Source of the DNA: Ahaetulla prasina
Lineage: Eukaryota > Chordata > Lepidosauria > Squamata > Colubridae
Direction of reading: 5' to 3'
Assembly: GCF_028640845.1 (NCBI RefSeq)
Contig: NC_080540.1
Location: forward strand, 284,896,524-284,960,523
Length of the DNA stretch: 64,000 nucleotides
Position 1 is the first letter of the stretch; each line of letters starts with the position of its first letter. The notes under the pieces are model-generated. The model searched no databases and was not told the DNA's origin. It saw only the letters and a list, made by a program, of their open reading frames with translations. The position numbers and the translations under genes were made by a program. Shown here piece by piece: positions 31,829 to 42,649 of the stretch.

Positions 31829-32265
31829 CCGTATTTTTCAGAGTATAAGACGCACCTTTTCCCCCCAAAAAAGAGGGTGAAAATCTGGGTGCATCTTATT
31901 CTTCAAATGTAGCCCCGCCCAGCCTCTCAAATGGAGGTTTCAGAGGTTGAAAAAAAGCATCAGAAAGGAAGCTTCAGAAAAAAAAGCCTCCAAACAGAGC
32001 TTCAGAAAAAAAAGCCTCTGAAATGAAATTTCAGAGATTTTTTTCCTGAAGCTTTGTTTCGGAGGCTTTCAGAGGCAGAAAAAAAAAGTTTTTCCTGAAA
32101 CAGAGTTTCAGAAGTTTCAGAGACTTAAAAACAAAAAAGGCACAGAGCTCCCAACTAATGAATCTGTTGCTAAAATTCATCTCTAAGAGCAGCTGATTGA
32201 GAGTATTCCAGGAGGCCCACTCACCAATCAGCTTTTTTCTTATTTTCCTCCCCCAAAAAATACGA
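31829..32265 (+). mobile_element. Tc1/mariner-like MITE ('CCGTATTTTTC' family), TA-flanked
   Basis: Begins CCGTATTTTTCAGAGTATAA and ends CCCCAAAAAATACGA, with TA at 31827-31828 and 32266-32267. The interior has several repeats of TTTCAGAGG..AAAAAGCCTC. No open frame. Confidence 0.6.
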
Positions 32266-32289
32266 TAATTCCCACGCAATCCAGTTAGT

Positions 32290-32820
32290 TAAAGTTAGCG
32301 TTTTCCCTCCCCTCTCCTATTAGGCCATGTCACATTGTCTAATGGAGACTTCGGGTATTGTTGTGAGAAGTCTTCTTTGGCTCTGGTAAACACCTGCCAA
32401 AATGTCCTTGGTTCCCATGACTGGCATCTTGATATCTGGAGTTTTGTTCTAGCTACCCCTTCCTTCCCCCCATGTTGGCAAGCTGAGAAGCGAAAATAGT
32501 TGCAACAGCAAAATCTCCATTTGAAGCTTTAACACCCCCTTGCTTGGATTTCACACATTCTCAACATGCAACATTGGAAGAGAGAAAGTTGCCTTTAACA
32601 CCTGATCTTCTTGCAGTTCTTGTCCTTTCATGAGAGCTCTAGCACTCTCTAAACGCCTTAGATTATAATTTCCATCATTCTGGCCTGGCTTGTGGAGAAC
32701 TATTTGTCATCAAATGAATCTGAAAAGCTGATTTGGTAAATTGGTCATTTTAGATGGGAGATTATGAGATTATAAATTATACCATTTAACAAATCCAGAA
32801 TGCTGTTGACTAAATACAGT
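32290..32820. other. No recognised feature
   Basis: Nothing recognised. Confidence 0.4.
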
Positions 32821-32821
32821 G

Positions 32822-33055
32822 TAATACAATACAATATTCTTTATTGGCCAAGTGTGATTGGACACAAAAGGCATTTGTCTCAGGTGCATAAACTCTCAAA
32901 CGTACAAACAACAAACAACAATCAAGAAGCAATATAATCATAAAATGCCATTAGTGAAAAGTAATAGGAAAGATGAGAAGGATAATAATAATACAGCCCT
33001 AGTATATGAGTAAATATCCATAGACATAAGACAGTGCTGAGGGACAAAACTGTAC
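32822..33055 (-). mobile_element. CR1-L3 LINE 3' tail, old copy
   Basis: The complement of the L3 terminus is clear (ATTCTTTATTGGCCAAGTG, TGATTGGACACAAAAGGC). The microsatellite has shrunk to a few AATAC units. The body to about 33055 is decayed. Confidence 0.75.
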
Positions 33056-33411
33056 TACATAATCTCAAATTTGATAAACTCATATTAAAATGAAGGTGGG
33101 GATTAGGGAAGAAGGAAAGTTAGCTTGCTACAAAACATTTTTCTAGTAGTTGTAATTTATACTCTCCAGTCTCTTTTAATTGCTAGCAGGAACACTGAAT
33201 TTTTCATTGATTTTTTATTATTATTATTATTTTTTTTTTTTGATGTATGCTTTATTTAATCCCCACCTTCCTGGCCTTCTGCTTGGTAAAGGCGATAACT
33301 TGTGGCTTGAAATGAGTTGTGCATTCATAATTTGGAACAAGGGTAACATGTTTTTAAAGAAACAAATTTTCTAAAGAATAATTAATCCATTACTCTAATC
33401 CTAGATTAGTT

Positions 33412-33815
33412 GGACCATAAGAAAGGCTGATCACCAAAAATTGAGGCCTTTGAACTCTGGTGCTGGAGAAGACTCCTGCGAGTCCCTTGGACTGCAAGGC
33501 GATCAAACAAGTCAGTCCTAGAGGAGATCAACCCTGACTGCTCTTTAGAAGGCCAGATCCTGAAGATGAAACTCAAATACTTTGGCCACCTAATGAGAAG
33601 GAAGGACACCCTGGAGAAGAGCCTAATGCTGGGGAAAATGGAGGGCAAAAGAAGAAGGGGACGACAGAGAACGAGGTGGCTGGATGGAGTCACTGAAGCA
33701 GTCGGCCTGAGCTTAAATGGACTCCAGGGGATAGTAGAGGCCAGAAAGGCCTGGAGGAATGGTGTCCATGGGGTCGCGATGGGTCGGACACGACTTTGCA
33801 ACTAACAACAAAAAA
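33412..33815 (+). mobile_element. RTE-BovB LINE, ORF2 C-terminus
   Basis: The + strand encodes decayed WTIRKADHQKLRPLNSGAG-type codons, then LKMKLKYFGHLMRRKDTLEK, SLMLGKMEGKRRRGRQRTRW, LDGVTEAVGLS and VHGVAMGRTRLCN, and ends in ACTAACAACAAAAAA. Same region as 14531-14981. Confidence 0.92.
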
Positions 33816-33819
33816 TCCT

Positions 33820-34190
33820 AGATTACTAACTGAAGCATATGTACTTTTTTGCAGGTATCCTTCCCTATCGAGGAATAAATTTGGATTAACAATTAAAGTT
33901 TTGTGAATGTACTTTTGGCTATAGTCACCACTTGCTCTCCAGGAGAAAAACCACTAAATCTCTTAAGTTGTGAACCTGATTCTTCATTGAAGGTGCATTT
34001 TCTCTCCCTGCCTGTAAAAAAAAAATCTTCAGATGCTTCTATTGAAGCAGAAGTTAACAAGGACTGTCTCCAGAGCGTTAATGTTGGCTTAGACCTCCAT
34101 GTCACTGAACGTCAGGGAACGTGTGTTTTTGTCATTCAGAGAGGGTTGCATAGCTGTTGCTGTTATATTTCTGTGAATGTTAACACTTTT
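33820..34190. other. No recognised feature
   Basis: AT-rich; a 105-residue open frame on + and a shadow on - have no recognisable domain. Confidence 0.4.
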
Positions 34191-34191
34191 A

Positions 34192-34625
34192 GAATAACAG
34201 AGTTGAAACGGACCTTGTAGGTCTTCTAGTCCAACCCCCTGCTTAGGCAGGAAACCCTACACCACTTCAGACAAATGTTTATCCAACATCTTTTTAAAAA
34301 TTTCCAGTTTTGGAGCATTTACAACTTCTGGAGGCAAGTTGTTCCACTGATTAATTGTTCTAACTGTTAGGAAATTTCTCCTTAGTTCTAAGTTGCTTCT
34401 CTCCTTGATTAGTTTCCACCTATTGCTTCTTGTCCTGCCCTCGGGTACTTTGGAGAATAGCTTGACTTCCTCTTCTTTGTGGCAACCCCTGAGATATTGG
34501 AACACTGCTATCCTGTCTCCCCTAGTCCTCTTTTTCACCAAACTAGACAAACCCGGTTCCTGCAACCCTTCTTCATATGTTTTAGCCTCCAGTCCCCTAA
34601 TCATCTTTGTTGCTTTTCTGACTTT
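34192..34625 (-). mobile_element. CR1 LINE, ORF2 C-terminus and 3' UTR
   Basis: Minus-strand frame 34257-34649 is open for about 120 residues: [60 protein letters not shown] and NQWNNLPPEVVNAPKLEIF. This is a relatively young copy with no frameshift over that stretch. Confidence 0.9.
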
Positions 34626-34629
34626 GGCA

Positions 34630-35140
34630 AGGGGCCAGTCAGACAACAAAGCACAGGACAGGAAGTCAGATCAACCAATCAGCATGCAGGACACACATCC
34701 AGACACAACACATAGCTGAGATGTGGGAGGGGTGCACATCAGCCCATCTGCCACCTACACTTAATCCATCAACTCCTTGGCAATGTAGGTATGCATCAGT
34801 GCCTATGCAGCTGCAGAAAAGTCTAAAGCTTTGGGCAGGAGACATATCCAGTAACTGCAAGAATTAAACCTTGGATCTGACATCAAGGTTCACATTTTTT
34901 CCTTCTGCCTTTATTCAGAAGATCCTGTGAAGAAATATGCAGCTTCTCCATGTTTCATCATGAGATCTTCCTGAATGTTAAGTTGTTGTTTTTTAAATTC
35001 CAGCCCTAGAATGTTAAGTTGTGGGGGTTTTTTAAATTCCAGCCCTAGTCCTTATGTAGGCTGACTACTGATTCCAAGAAAATCAGCTTTCTATTCCTAT
35101 TTATCCCTGCTTAGTCTAGTCCAATTGATTACTGATTCTG
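34630..35140. other. Unidentified sequence with a repeated 40-bp stretch
   Basis: GAATGTTAAGTTGTTG..TTTTTAAATTCCAGCCCTAG appears twice, head to tail (34972-35047). Otherwise nothing recognised. Confidence 0.4.
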
Positions 35141-35142
35141 CT

Positions 35143-35578
35143 GAGGGGTGGGCTTCAAAAAATTTAGCAAGGAGTTCTCTGCCCGGTTGCTGGGTGGGCG
35201 TGGCCATGATGGGTGTGGCCTAGTTGGCCTCCTGCATCATTGTGGGAGAGGCGTTTTTGCCCTCCCTGGGCTCCGGAGGCTTTCCTCAAGCCTCCAGGAG
35301 GGCAAAAATGGCCTCCCCAAGCTTCGGAGGTCCTCTGGAGGCCAGAAATGGGCCTGTTTCCAGCCTTCCTGAACTTCTAGTAGGCCCATTTTTCACCCTT
35401 CCTGAGCGTCCACACACGACCTGCACTTACCTGAATCCAAAACGGGCCGCGTGGGGACTCCTGGGAGGATGGAGCAGGGTGGGCGGGGCCAGCCAGGAGT
35501 GGGATTTGGGAACTGCACAGAATCTTAGCTAGAGGTTCTCCCAACCCCTCCCTGCAAACCCCCAGAAGCCCACCCCTG
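35143..35578 (+). mobile_element. Non-autonomous hAT element
   Basis: Starts GAGGGGTGGGCTTC (first base mutated from C) and ends GAAGCCCACCCCTG. A perfect 8-bp duplication ATTCTGCT flanks it (35135-35142 and 35579-35586). The interior shares GAGGCCAGAAATGGGC and CAAAACGGGCCGCGTGGGGA with 22522-27551. Confidence 0.93.
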
Positions 35579-35592
35579 ATTCTGCTTCATAG

Positions 35593-35940
35593 TAAGGTAA
35601 AGGTAAAAGTTCCCCTCGCACGTATGTGCTAGTCGTTCCCAACTCTAGAGGGTGGTGCTCATCTCCATTTCAAAGCCGAAGAGCCAGCGCTGTCCGAAGA
35701 CGTCTCCATGATCATGTGGCCGGCATGACTCAACGCCAAAGGTGCACAGAACGCTGTTACCTTCCCACCAAAGGTGGTCCCTATTTTTCCTACTTGCATT
35801 TTTACGTGCTTTCGAACTGCTAGGTTGGCAGAAGCTAGGACAAGTAACAGGCGCTCACCCCGTTACATAGCAGCACTAGGGATTTGAACCTTTTGATCGA
35901 CAAGCTCAGTGTCTTAGCCCCTGAGCCACTGCGTCCCTGA
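35593..35940 (-). mobile_element. tRNA-derived SINE (possibly Sauria-type)
   Basis: The minus strand begins AGGGACGCAGTGGCTCAGGG (A-box region), then GGTTCAAATCCCTAGTGCTG (B-box region), a conserved body (CATGCCGGCCACATGATCAT, GACGTCTTCGGACAGCGCTG), and a TTTACC-type tail. It is flanked by a 12-bp duplication TCTGCTTCATAG (35581-35592 and 35941-35952). Confidence 0.92.
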
Positions 35941-35954
35941 TCTGCTTCATAGCA

Positions 35955-37288
35955 GTCCTATTTTTTTAAAAAAAAAACACAGTTCTTTTATCTTGACTGT
36001 TGAATGGGCTCCACAGTTTTTCATTTCTGGTTCACCTCAGACATGCAGGTTTATGGCAGCATATGACAGAAAAGGAATTGGAAAAGTTTAGAATTGCAAA
36101 TAATCTTCTTTCCCACTGTGCCAACAATTCCATGGACTTCTTGTATAATATATCGAACATAATTCTGGGTAGATCAAGTTCTAGGAACTAAGCTACCACA
36201 AAGAGTTTGTTATTGCCTAGGGGAAGTTTCAACTGGCAGGCAGCTTCCAAAATTGACTTAAGCTTTGGAAGTGAAAGAGGAAGATTGGGGCCGATGACTG
36301 CAATGGGCAAACTGAAATTCATTTAATTTGTAACTTGCCGTTTTATCCTATAAACTCAGATACTTATTAGCACTGTAAATATGCCTTTTTTTACTGGCTG
36401 GCTGACAGCTTGCATGTTTTCTACGTTGTCATCTTAAACATTTATGAGTGTTCATGAATATGCAACATTCTCAGGCTAATGCCTGCAAAGTGGTTGCAAG
36501 TACAAATGCTATGTTAATATTTCATAGGGCAATGGAAGCAAATCAACTATCATAAATTTTGAACAAATATGTTGCTTCATTAATAACTAATGAGCCAGTT
36601 GCAAAGGAGCTTGTGATTTGGCATTTAATACCAAAAGTGATGTTTAAAAAGTGCTTATGTGGTGAAATAATCATTCCTTCTAAATGGAATTGCACGGGGT
36701 GGGAAGGAAAGGAAGGAGGGGTATGAGAAATCAGCAAATGAAATTATTTTCCTATATTAAAGCTTCCAAAGATGGATGTTCTTTCTCAAAGCACAAGAGG
36801 GGGAAAAAAAACTTATTGCTGAATCTATATAACAACTTTCATTCTCGAGTAGTGTCCTTTTGAATTTGTTTCTTCTTGCAACCACTTGCACACTGTAATT
36901 TATATCGTCCGTGACTTTTTTGAACCAGGTCTGCAGGTTACATGAAAGTCACAAGATCAAACTATAATTTGCACACAAGTATGGGAATGTTAAGATTGCT
37001 ATCAGTGGTCCTAGCAGACAGCATTATGTCACCATCCTTTTCTGGGCTTGGAAGATGAGGAGGATCAGGTCTAACTAATCTTTAAATGGCAAGAACTTCA
37101 GGGAATACCAAAGCTCTAGTCTAGACTGAGAAATCAGAGAACATCACATGAAAAAGACATGGCAAATATTTTTCATGAAGCTGGAATGAAAACAACACTG
37201 ATGCTGTTTTAGGAGTTGTATTCATCTCAAGGAGCTGTGTACCTCTACTACATGCTCTGATTCTCATGGTTGCTTTATAATGCTTTAT
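35955..37288. other. No recognised feature
   Basis: AT-rich, repeat-poor stretch; short open frames are unsupported. With 3700-4967 it is among the least repeat-laden parts of the window. Confidence 0.45.
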
Positions 37289-37290
37289 AA

Positions 37291-38140
37291 GCGCAGTGGT
37301 GGCGCAGTGGTTAGAGTGCAGTACTGCAGGCTATTTCTGCTGATTGCCGACTGCCAGCAGTTCGACAGTTTGATCCTGACTGGTTCAAGGTGTCTCACCT
37401 GTCTGGAACCCATACCACATCTCTGACATTAATACAATTGAACACGTCCAGAAATATTTTACAAAAAGAGTTCTCCGCTCCTCTGAAAACAACAAAATAC
37501 CTTATACCACCAGACTTGAAATCCTGGGATTAGAAAATTTAGAACTCCGCCGACTCCGACAAGACCTGTGTTTAACACACAGAATCATCTATTGCAATGT
37601 CCTTCCTGTAAAAGACTACTTCAGCTTCAATTGCAATAATACAAGAGCAAACAATAGATTCAAACTTAATGTTAACCGCTTCAATCTTGACTGCAGAAAA
37701 TATGACTTCCGTAACAGAATTGTTAACGCTTGGACCTCACTACCTGACTCTGTGGTCTCTTTTCAAAATCCCAAAAACTTCAACCAAAAACTGTCTACTA
37801 TTGACCTCACCCCATTCCTAAGAGGTCTATAAGGGGCGTGCATAAGAGCACAAAAGTGCCTACTGTTCCTGTCCTATTGTTCCCTTTCATTATATCAAAT
37901 TAATATAGTTGTTGCATACTTTTGCTTATATATATGTTTATATGATGTGTTGTTGTTTTATGTCAATGTTTGCGTATACTGTTGCGACAAAAAAAAAAAA
38001 GGTTGACTCAGCCTTCCATCCTTCTGAGGTTGGTAAAATGAGGACCCAGATTATTGGGGGCAAGAGGCTGACTCTGTAAACTGCTTAGAGAGGGCTGTAA
38101 AGTACTCTGAAGTGGTATGTAAGTCTAAGCACTATTGTTA
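37291..38140 (+). mobile_element. tRNA-derived SINE, split by a LINE
   Basis: The head GTGGCGCAGTGGTTAGAGTG (A-box region) .. CAGTTTGATCCTGACTGG (B-box region) is at 37291-37391. The body GGTTGACTCAGCCTTCCATC to GTAAGTCTAAGCACTATTG is at 38001-38140. The LINE at 37392-38000 separates them, with AAGGT on both sides (37387-37391 and 37999-38003). Confidence 0.88.
37392..38000 (+). mobile_element. CR1-clade LINE 3' fragment inside a SINE
   Basis: Encodes WNPYHISDINTIEHVQKYFT, TKRVLRSSENNKIPYTTRLE and RKYDFRNRIVNAWTSLPDSV with a few breaks. It ends in a 12-A run. Same family as 7774-8500, but with a poly-A instead of AATAAA tail. Confidence 0.82.
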
Positions 38141-38206
38141 TAATCAAACAATTTTCCCAGTTTTTACTGACCCTGCCCATATTGCTGATTACTTTCTGGG
38201 ACAAGA

Positions 38207-38305
38207 ACATGTTATAGGAGTTGGAAGGGACCTTGGAGGTCTTCTAGTCCAACCCCCTGCTCAAGCAGGAAACCCTATACCATTACGGACAAATGTTTGT
38301 TGTTC
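38207..38305 (-). mobile_element. CR1 LINE 3' end, short
   Basis: GGAGTTGGAAGGGACCTTGG and CAACCCCCTGCTCAAGCAGG mark about 100 bp of CR1 3' UTR in complement. Confidence 0.75.
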
Positions 38306-38309
38306 TAAG

Positions 38310-38790
38310 TATCACCCAGATTTCTTTGCACCTAGATTTCTTTGGTCCATTAATCACACTTTCTTCCCATGATTTCTTCCCTCTGCAAGGTATGGGATTA
38401 AATAGAAATGGTGTTTAGGTATTTTAGACAAATGTATTTCCTAGCGTACTTGTTTCTATTGGAATTATGCCTTTAAAAGATAGCAGAATTGGAAAGTTTT
38501 TTTAAATGTGAACTTTATTCTTAAAATAAAAGGATTCACTTAAAATGGTGCAGTACATATATGATGCACACATACATCCATGTGCTTAAAAATGGAACGG
38601 AAGAGGTGTGTGACACATTTCATGCACTTGAGATCAATCACTAGGCATAAAACAGCATATAGAACTTAGGGTGAAATTAGTCTTTAAATGAGAAAGGGAT
38701 ATCATTGAGAGAATTTAGATCTTCTACATGATCTATCTGCATGCCAGCTTTCCTAGCAAAAATACAGATACTACTAATTATGGAGCTATG
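38310..38790. other. No recognised feature
   Basis: AT-rich; nothing recognised. Confidence 0.45.
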
Positions 38791-38792
38791 GA

Positions 38793-39512
38793 ACGTTAAG
38801 AAGGAAAATTGGCTTGAAATTTAACATTAAGAAAATGAAGATCATGGCATCCGGCCCTCTCAATTCCTGGCAAATAGATGGGGAAGAAATGGAGGTAGTG
38901 ACAGATTTTATTTTCCTGGGCTCCAAGATCACCGCAGATGGGGACTGCAGCCAGGAAATTAAAAGACGCTTGTTCCTGGGGAAGAAAGCTATGGCAAATC
39001 TAGACAGCATACTAAAAAACAGAGACATCACCCTGCCAATAAAAGTGCGTATAGTCAAGACTATGGTTTTCCCAGTTGTAATGTGTGGCTATGAAAGCTG
39101 GACCATAAGAAAGGCTGAGCATCAAAGAATTGAGGCCTTTGAACTCTGGTGCTGGAGAAGACTCCTGCGAGTCCCTTGAACTGCAAGGTGATCAAACCGG
39201 TCAGTCCTAGAGGAGATCATCCCTGATTGCTCTTTAGAAGGCCAGATCCTGAAGATGAAACTCAAATACTTTGGACACCTAATGAGAAGGAAGGACTCCC
39301 TGAAGAAGAGCCTAATGCTGGGAAAGATTGAGGGCAAAAGAAGAAGAGGATGACAGAGAACAAGGTGGCTGAATGGAGTCACTGAAGCAGTCGGTGTGAG
39401 ATTAAATGGACTCCAGAGGATGGTAGAGGATAGGAAGGCCTGGAGGAAGGTTGTTCGTGGGGTCGCTATGGTTCAGACATGACTTTGCAACTAACAAGAA
39501 CAACAACAACAA
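38793..39512 (+). mobile_element. RTE-BovB LINE, longest copy (end of RT to 3' tail)
   Basis: The + strand is open for 121 residues (38814-39179): MKFNIKKMKIMASGPLNSWQ, EVVTDFIFLGSKITADGDCS, RDITLPIKVRIVKTMVFPVV, MCGYESWTIRKAEHQRIEAF and ELWCWRRLLRVP, exactly the BovB ORF2 order. A stop at 39178 is followed by decayed codons for KYFGHLMRRKDSLKKSLMLG and a CAACAACAACAA tail at 39501-39512. 5'-truncated. Confidence 0.95.
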
Positions 39513-39553
39513 GGAAAATTAGGGAGAAAAGTTTAAACAAGGAAAACAGAAAC

Positions 39554-39743
39554 TGTTATGTATTCATGTATGTACCTTTAAATATTTGGGCGGGAAATCA
39601 GCACGTTGCTGATTGGACGAAGCCGCCAGTAGAACTGTATATAAGGAGAGGTTTTTCCCCAGCTTAGTTGCTGGGTTCACCATACATTAAAGAGCTGTTG
39701 TCACTACCCTGGTCTCCAGCCTCGTTACTTCCCGAACTTAACA
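39554..39743 (+). repeat. 5' LTR of gypsy copy B
   Basis: 190 bp, TGTTATGT..CTTAACA. TATA box TATATAAGG at 39638-39646. Its U3 start carries ATTCATGTATGTAC, absent from A and different in C. Confidence 0.95.
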
Positions 39744-39744
39744 T

Positions 39745-39762
39745 TGGCGACGAAGGTGGGAT
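39745..39762 (+). other. Primer-binding site, copy B
   Basis: TGGCGACGAAGGTGGGAT, one base after the LTR, identical to the site in copies A and C. Confidence 0.7.
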
Positions 39763-39840
39763 CTCGAGGCTAAGGAGAACCAGAACCGAGCTGAAGCACG
39801 AAAGAACCGAACCCAGCAAACACAGGGCAGAAAAGCGGAG

Positions 39841-40590
39841 ATGGCCAGTTACACTCCGCCCGCACCGTTTGACCCGGCTAAAGAGAAATGGGGAACGTAT
39901 ATGACCCGTTTCGAAAGCTTTCTAGAAGCCAACGAACTGCAAGGAGTTCCAGATAACCGCAAAAGGGCTTATTTCTTAAGCCACTGTGGTCCGGAGGTCA
40001 TTGATATCGCGGAAGCCCTGGCAGAGCCAACGCCGATACAATCGGTATCGTGGCCAACTCTGCAGACCTTACTAAAAAACCACTTGGCGCGCCGTCCAAA
40101 TACGTGCGGCGGTTTGAATTCGGAGGCGAAGACAGATGGAGGCGAATCCATCGGTGACTACATGGCCGCCCTAAGGAAAGCGTCCAAGGACTGCGGATAC
40201 CGAGACCTAGACGAGGTGCTGCTCGAGCAACTCATCCGAGGTCAGAGACATCCGTTTGCGGCGGCTGCTGGCAAAGAGCAACCTAACGTTGGCCGCTCTG
40301 GACGAAGCCAGAGCACATGAAATGTCCACCCAAGCGGTGGAGACACTGCAAAAGCCTCTCCCACCAAAGGCGAGCACAAAGCCAACTCCAGTGCACCAGG
40401 AGGAGATTCAGACCGAATCCGACGGTGAAGATGAGGAAGGGGTCTGCTGAACCGAGAAACGCGACAAAGAGGACCGAGACGAATGCGGAAGCTGCGGAGG
40501 TCAACACCAACGCCAACGCTGCAAGTTTAAAGACGCAACATGTCGGCGGTGCGGAAAGAAAGGGCACCTAGCTCAAGTTTGTCGAGCGGC
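39841..40590 (+). pseudogene. gag: gag, copy B (frameshifted near 40090)
   Basis: Starts MASYTPPAPFDPAKEKWGTY. It is collinear with copy C to about residue 80, then several bases are missing at 40085-40140 (HFAPTPSKY region). The frame changes, recovers locally and ends at 40320. The zinc-knuckle codons (CGSCGGQH, CRRCGKKGHLAQVC) are intact in another frame at about 40480-40587. Confidence 0.85.
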
Positions 40591-40723
40591 CCAACCTTCC
40601 CGCCGAAAATTCAAATCGGCCAATCAGAGCGCGGGATCGGAAAGGCGACCCGCGATTGGTTCAAACAAGAAAGGCGCGAATTCGAACCAAACGACTGTAG
40701 TCATAGGCCGCGCCTCAACCCGA

Positions 40724-41545
40724 GTGGAGAAGAAGATCTTCACCAAACCTAAAATAGAAGGAGTAAGGTGCCGACTCGAAGTGGACACCGGGTCAGCGAT
40801 CACCATCATGTCCTGGGACACTTTGGCGAAGTCACTGCCAGCAGTCGCGAAGCGCCACCTGCAAACTCAACGGCTACGGGTCCATGACTACCAGGGAAAT
40901 CGAATCCCTGTCCGAGGGACCACCTCTGTCCGCGTCGAATACGGATCTCACAAGAAGACCCTGCCCATCACGATCGTCGAGGGGACTCTGCCTAGTTTGT
41001 TGGGACTAGACTGGTTTCGTGCACTGGGCATGGGAGTGACTGGCATCTACAGAAGTGACTGTAACCTGAAAGACATTCTCTTGAACGAGTTCGAAGATGT
41101 CTTCAAGGACTGCCTGGGCAAGTACAAGGGGACCCCTATTTCCTTCAACTTAGACCCCCAGGTAGCTCCCATTAGGCTAAAGGCGAGGAGAGTCCCTTTT
41201 GCCCTTAAGCCAACAATTGGCAAGGGGCTAGGTAAGCTCATAAATCAGGGATTTTGGTGCCAGTCGATCACGCAAAGTGGGAGGCATCGTCACCCAATAA
41301 AACCAGATGGGTCAATTAAATTTGCGCTGACTACAAGCGACGCTAAACAAAGCCTTACAGAAAGGCGCTTACCCGGTTCCCGTGGTGCAACACTTGCTGC
41401 ACTCTTTGGGGCGAGGGCAGGACTTTGCAAAGTTAGACTTGGCCCAAGCCTACCAACAACTGCCCGTGAGCGACAACACAGCGAAGCCCAAGCGATTGTA
41501 ACTCACAGGGTGCATTCAAGTGTACCCGATTACAATTTGGGGTGA
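40724..41545 (+). pseudogene. pol: pol, copy B: protease and start of reverse transcriptase
   Basis: Protease is complete and in frame: VRCRLEVDTGSAITIMSW through LLGLDWFRALGMGVTG. The RT N-terminal region follows (NEFEDVFKDCLGKYKG, APIRLKARRVPFALKP). From about 41215 the frame is corrupted by missing bases and substitutions, and the rest of this open frame is not RT. Confidence 0.85.
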
Positions 41546-42640
41546 GTGTGGCACAGGGCTGTTCAAAACTTAATGGAACGACTCCTGCAAGGGCTCCCAG
41601 GGTAGTTCCCTACTTGATGATGTCTTGATTTCAGCGGAAACGTAGAGGAATTGGGGAGCGTTTGAGAAAGGTTCTGGGCATTTTCGGACAGCGGATTAAA
41701 GGTTAAAGTAAACAAATGCCAGATAGGGGTCGAATCCGTGAATTCTTGGGCTACGGATAGACAAGAAAGGAATCCACCCCACTGAGAGCAAGGTCAAGGC
41801 AATTAGAAAGGCTCCAGCGCCCAAAAACAAAGCAGAGCTACAGGCATTCCTTGGGCTAGTGAATTTTTATCGGTTTTTAAAAACAAAGCGACTCGCTGAA
41901 CCGCTGCATAAGCTTTTAGGGAAAAATACTGTTTGGTCTTGGGGAAAGTCGGAGAACAGGGCTTTGAAGCAGTAAAAACCTGCTCTCGGCGATAGCCTGC
42001 TCATCCAATATCATAACTCATTGCCTAGTGCTGGTTTGCGATGCTTCCCCTTACGTGGGGGCTGTGCTCAGCCACAGACTTCCAAAGCGGTACAGAAGCC
42101 CTATAGCTTCTACTCTAGAACAATGTCCTCCCCAGAGAGGAACTATAGCCAATTAGATAAGAAGCGCTAGCCAATTGTGTCAGGGTAAAAATTCCACGAA
42201 TATGTTTTTGGCGAGAGTTTGAAATTGTGACTGACCACAGACCGCTGTTAGGAATACTGGCTGGCGACCGCCCAACGCCTGTGGCACTTTCGCCACGCTT
42301 GACTCGATGGACTATTTTCTTAGCCGCTTATTCGCAAGCTGCAGCATCGACCAGGAAAAGAAGTGGGGCATGCGGACGCCGCGCAGATGCCCACTACCAG
42401 GGCGATCAAGACCCCACCCGGGACGCCCATCCTGCTTATTGACTCTTGGACTCTGGCCCAGTCACATCTAAGGAAGTGGCTCGGCATCATACCGACATTA
42501 TGTTAAGGACTGTACTCGGTTGGGTACAGAGAGGGTGTACCGGGCGAACGGTTCAAGGAATTTGTTAAAAACGTGATGAGCTCTCGGCTCAAGGGGTGCC
42601 TGTTATGGGGTGATCGTGTGGTAATTCCGGATAAATTAAG
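41546..42640 (+). pseudogene. pol: pol, copy B: remnants of reverse transcriptase and RNase H
   Basis: Nucleotide similarity to copies A and C is high, but one or two bases are missing every few tens of bases, so only scraps translate (e.g. TDHRPLLGILAGDRPTPVAL at 42227). Both the YFDD codons and the RNase H start are out of frame. Confidence 0.85.
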
Positions 42641-42649
42641 GGAAAGGTA

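Noticed and set aside
33903..34220. 105-residue open frame as a host gene
   Set aside because: No domain, no splice support, and partly in low-complexity sequence next to a CR1 end.
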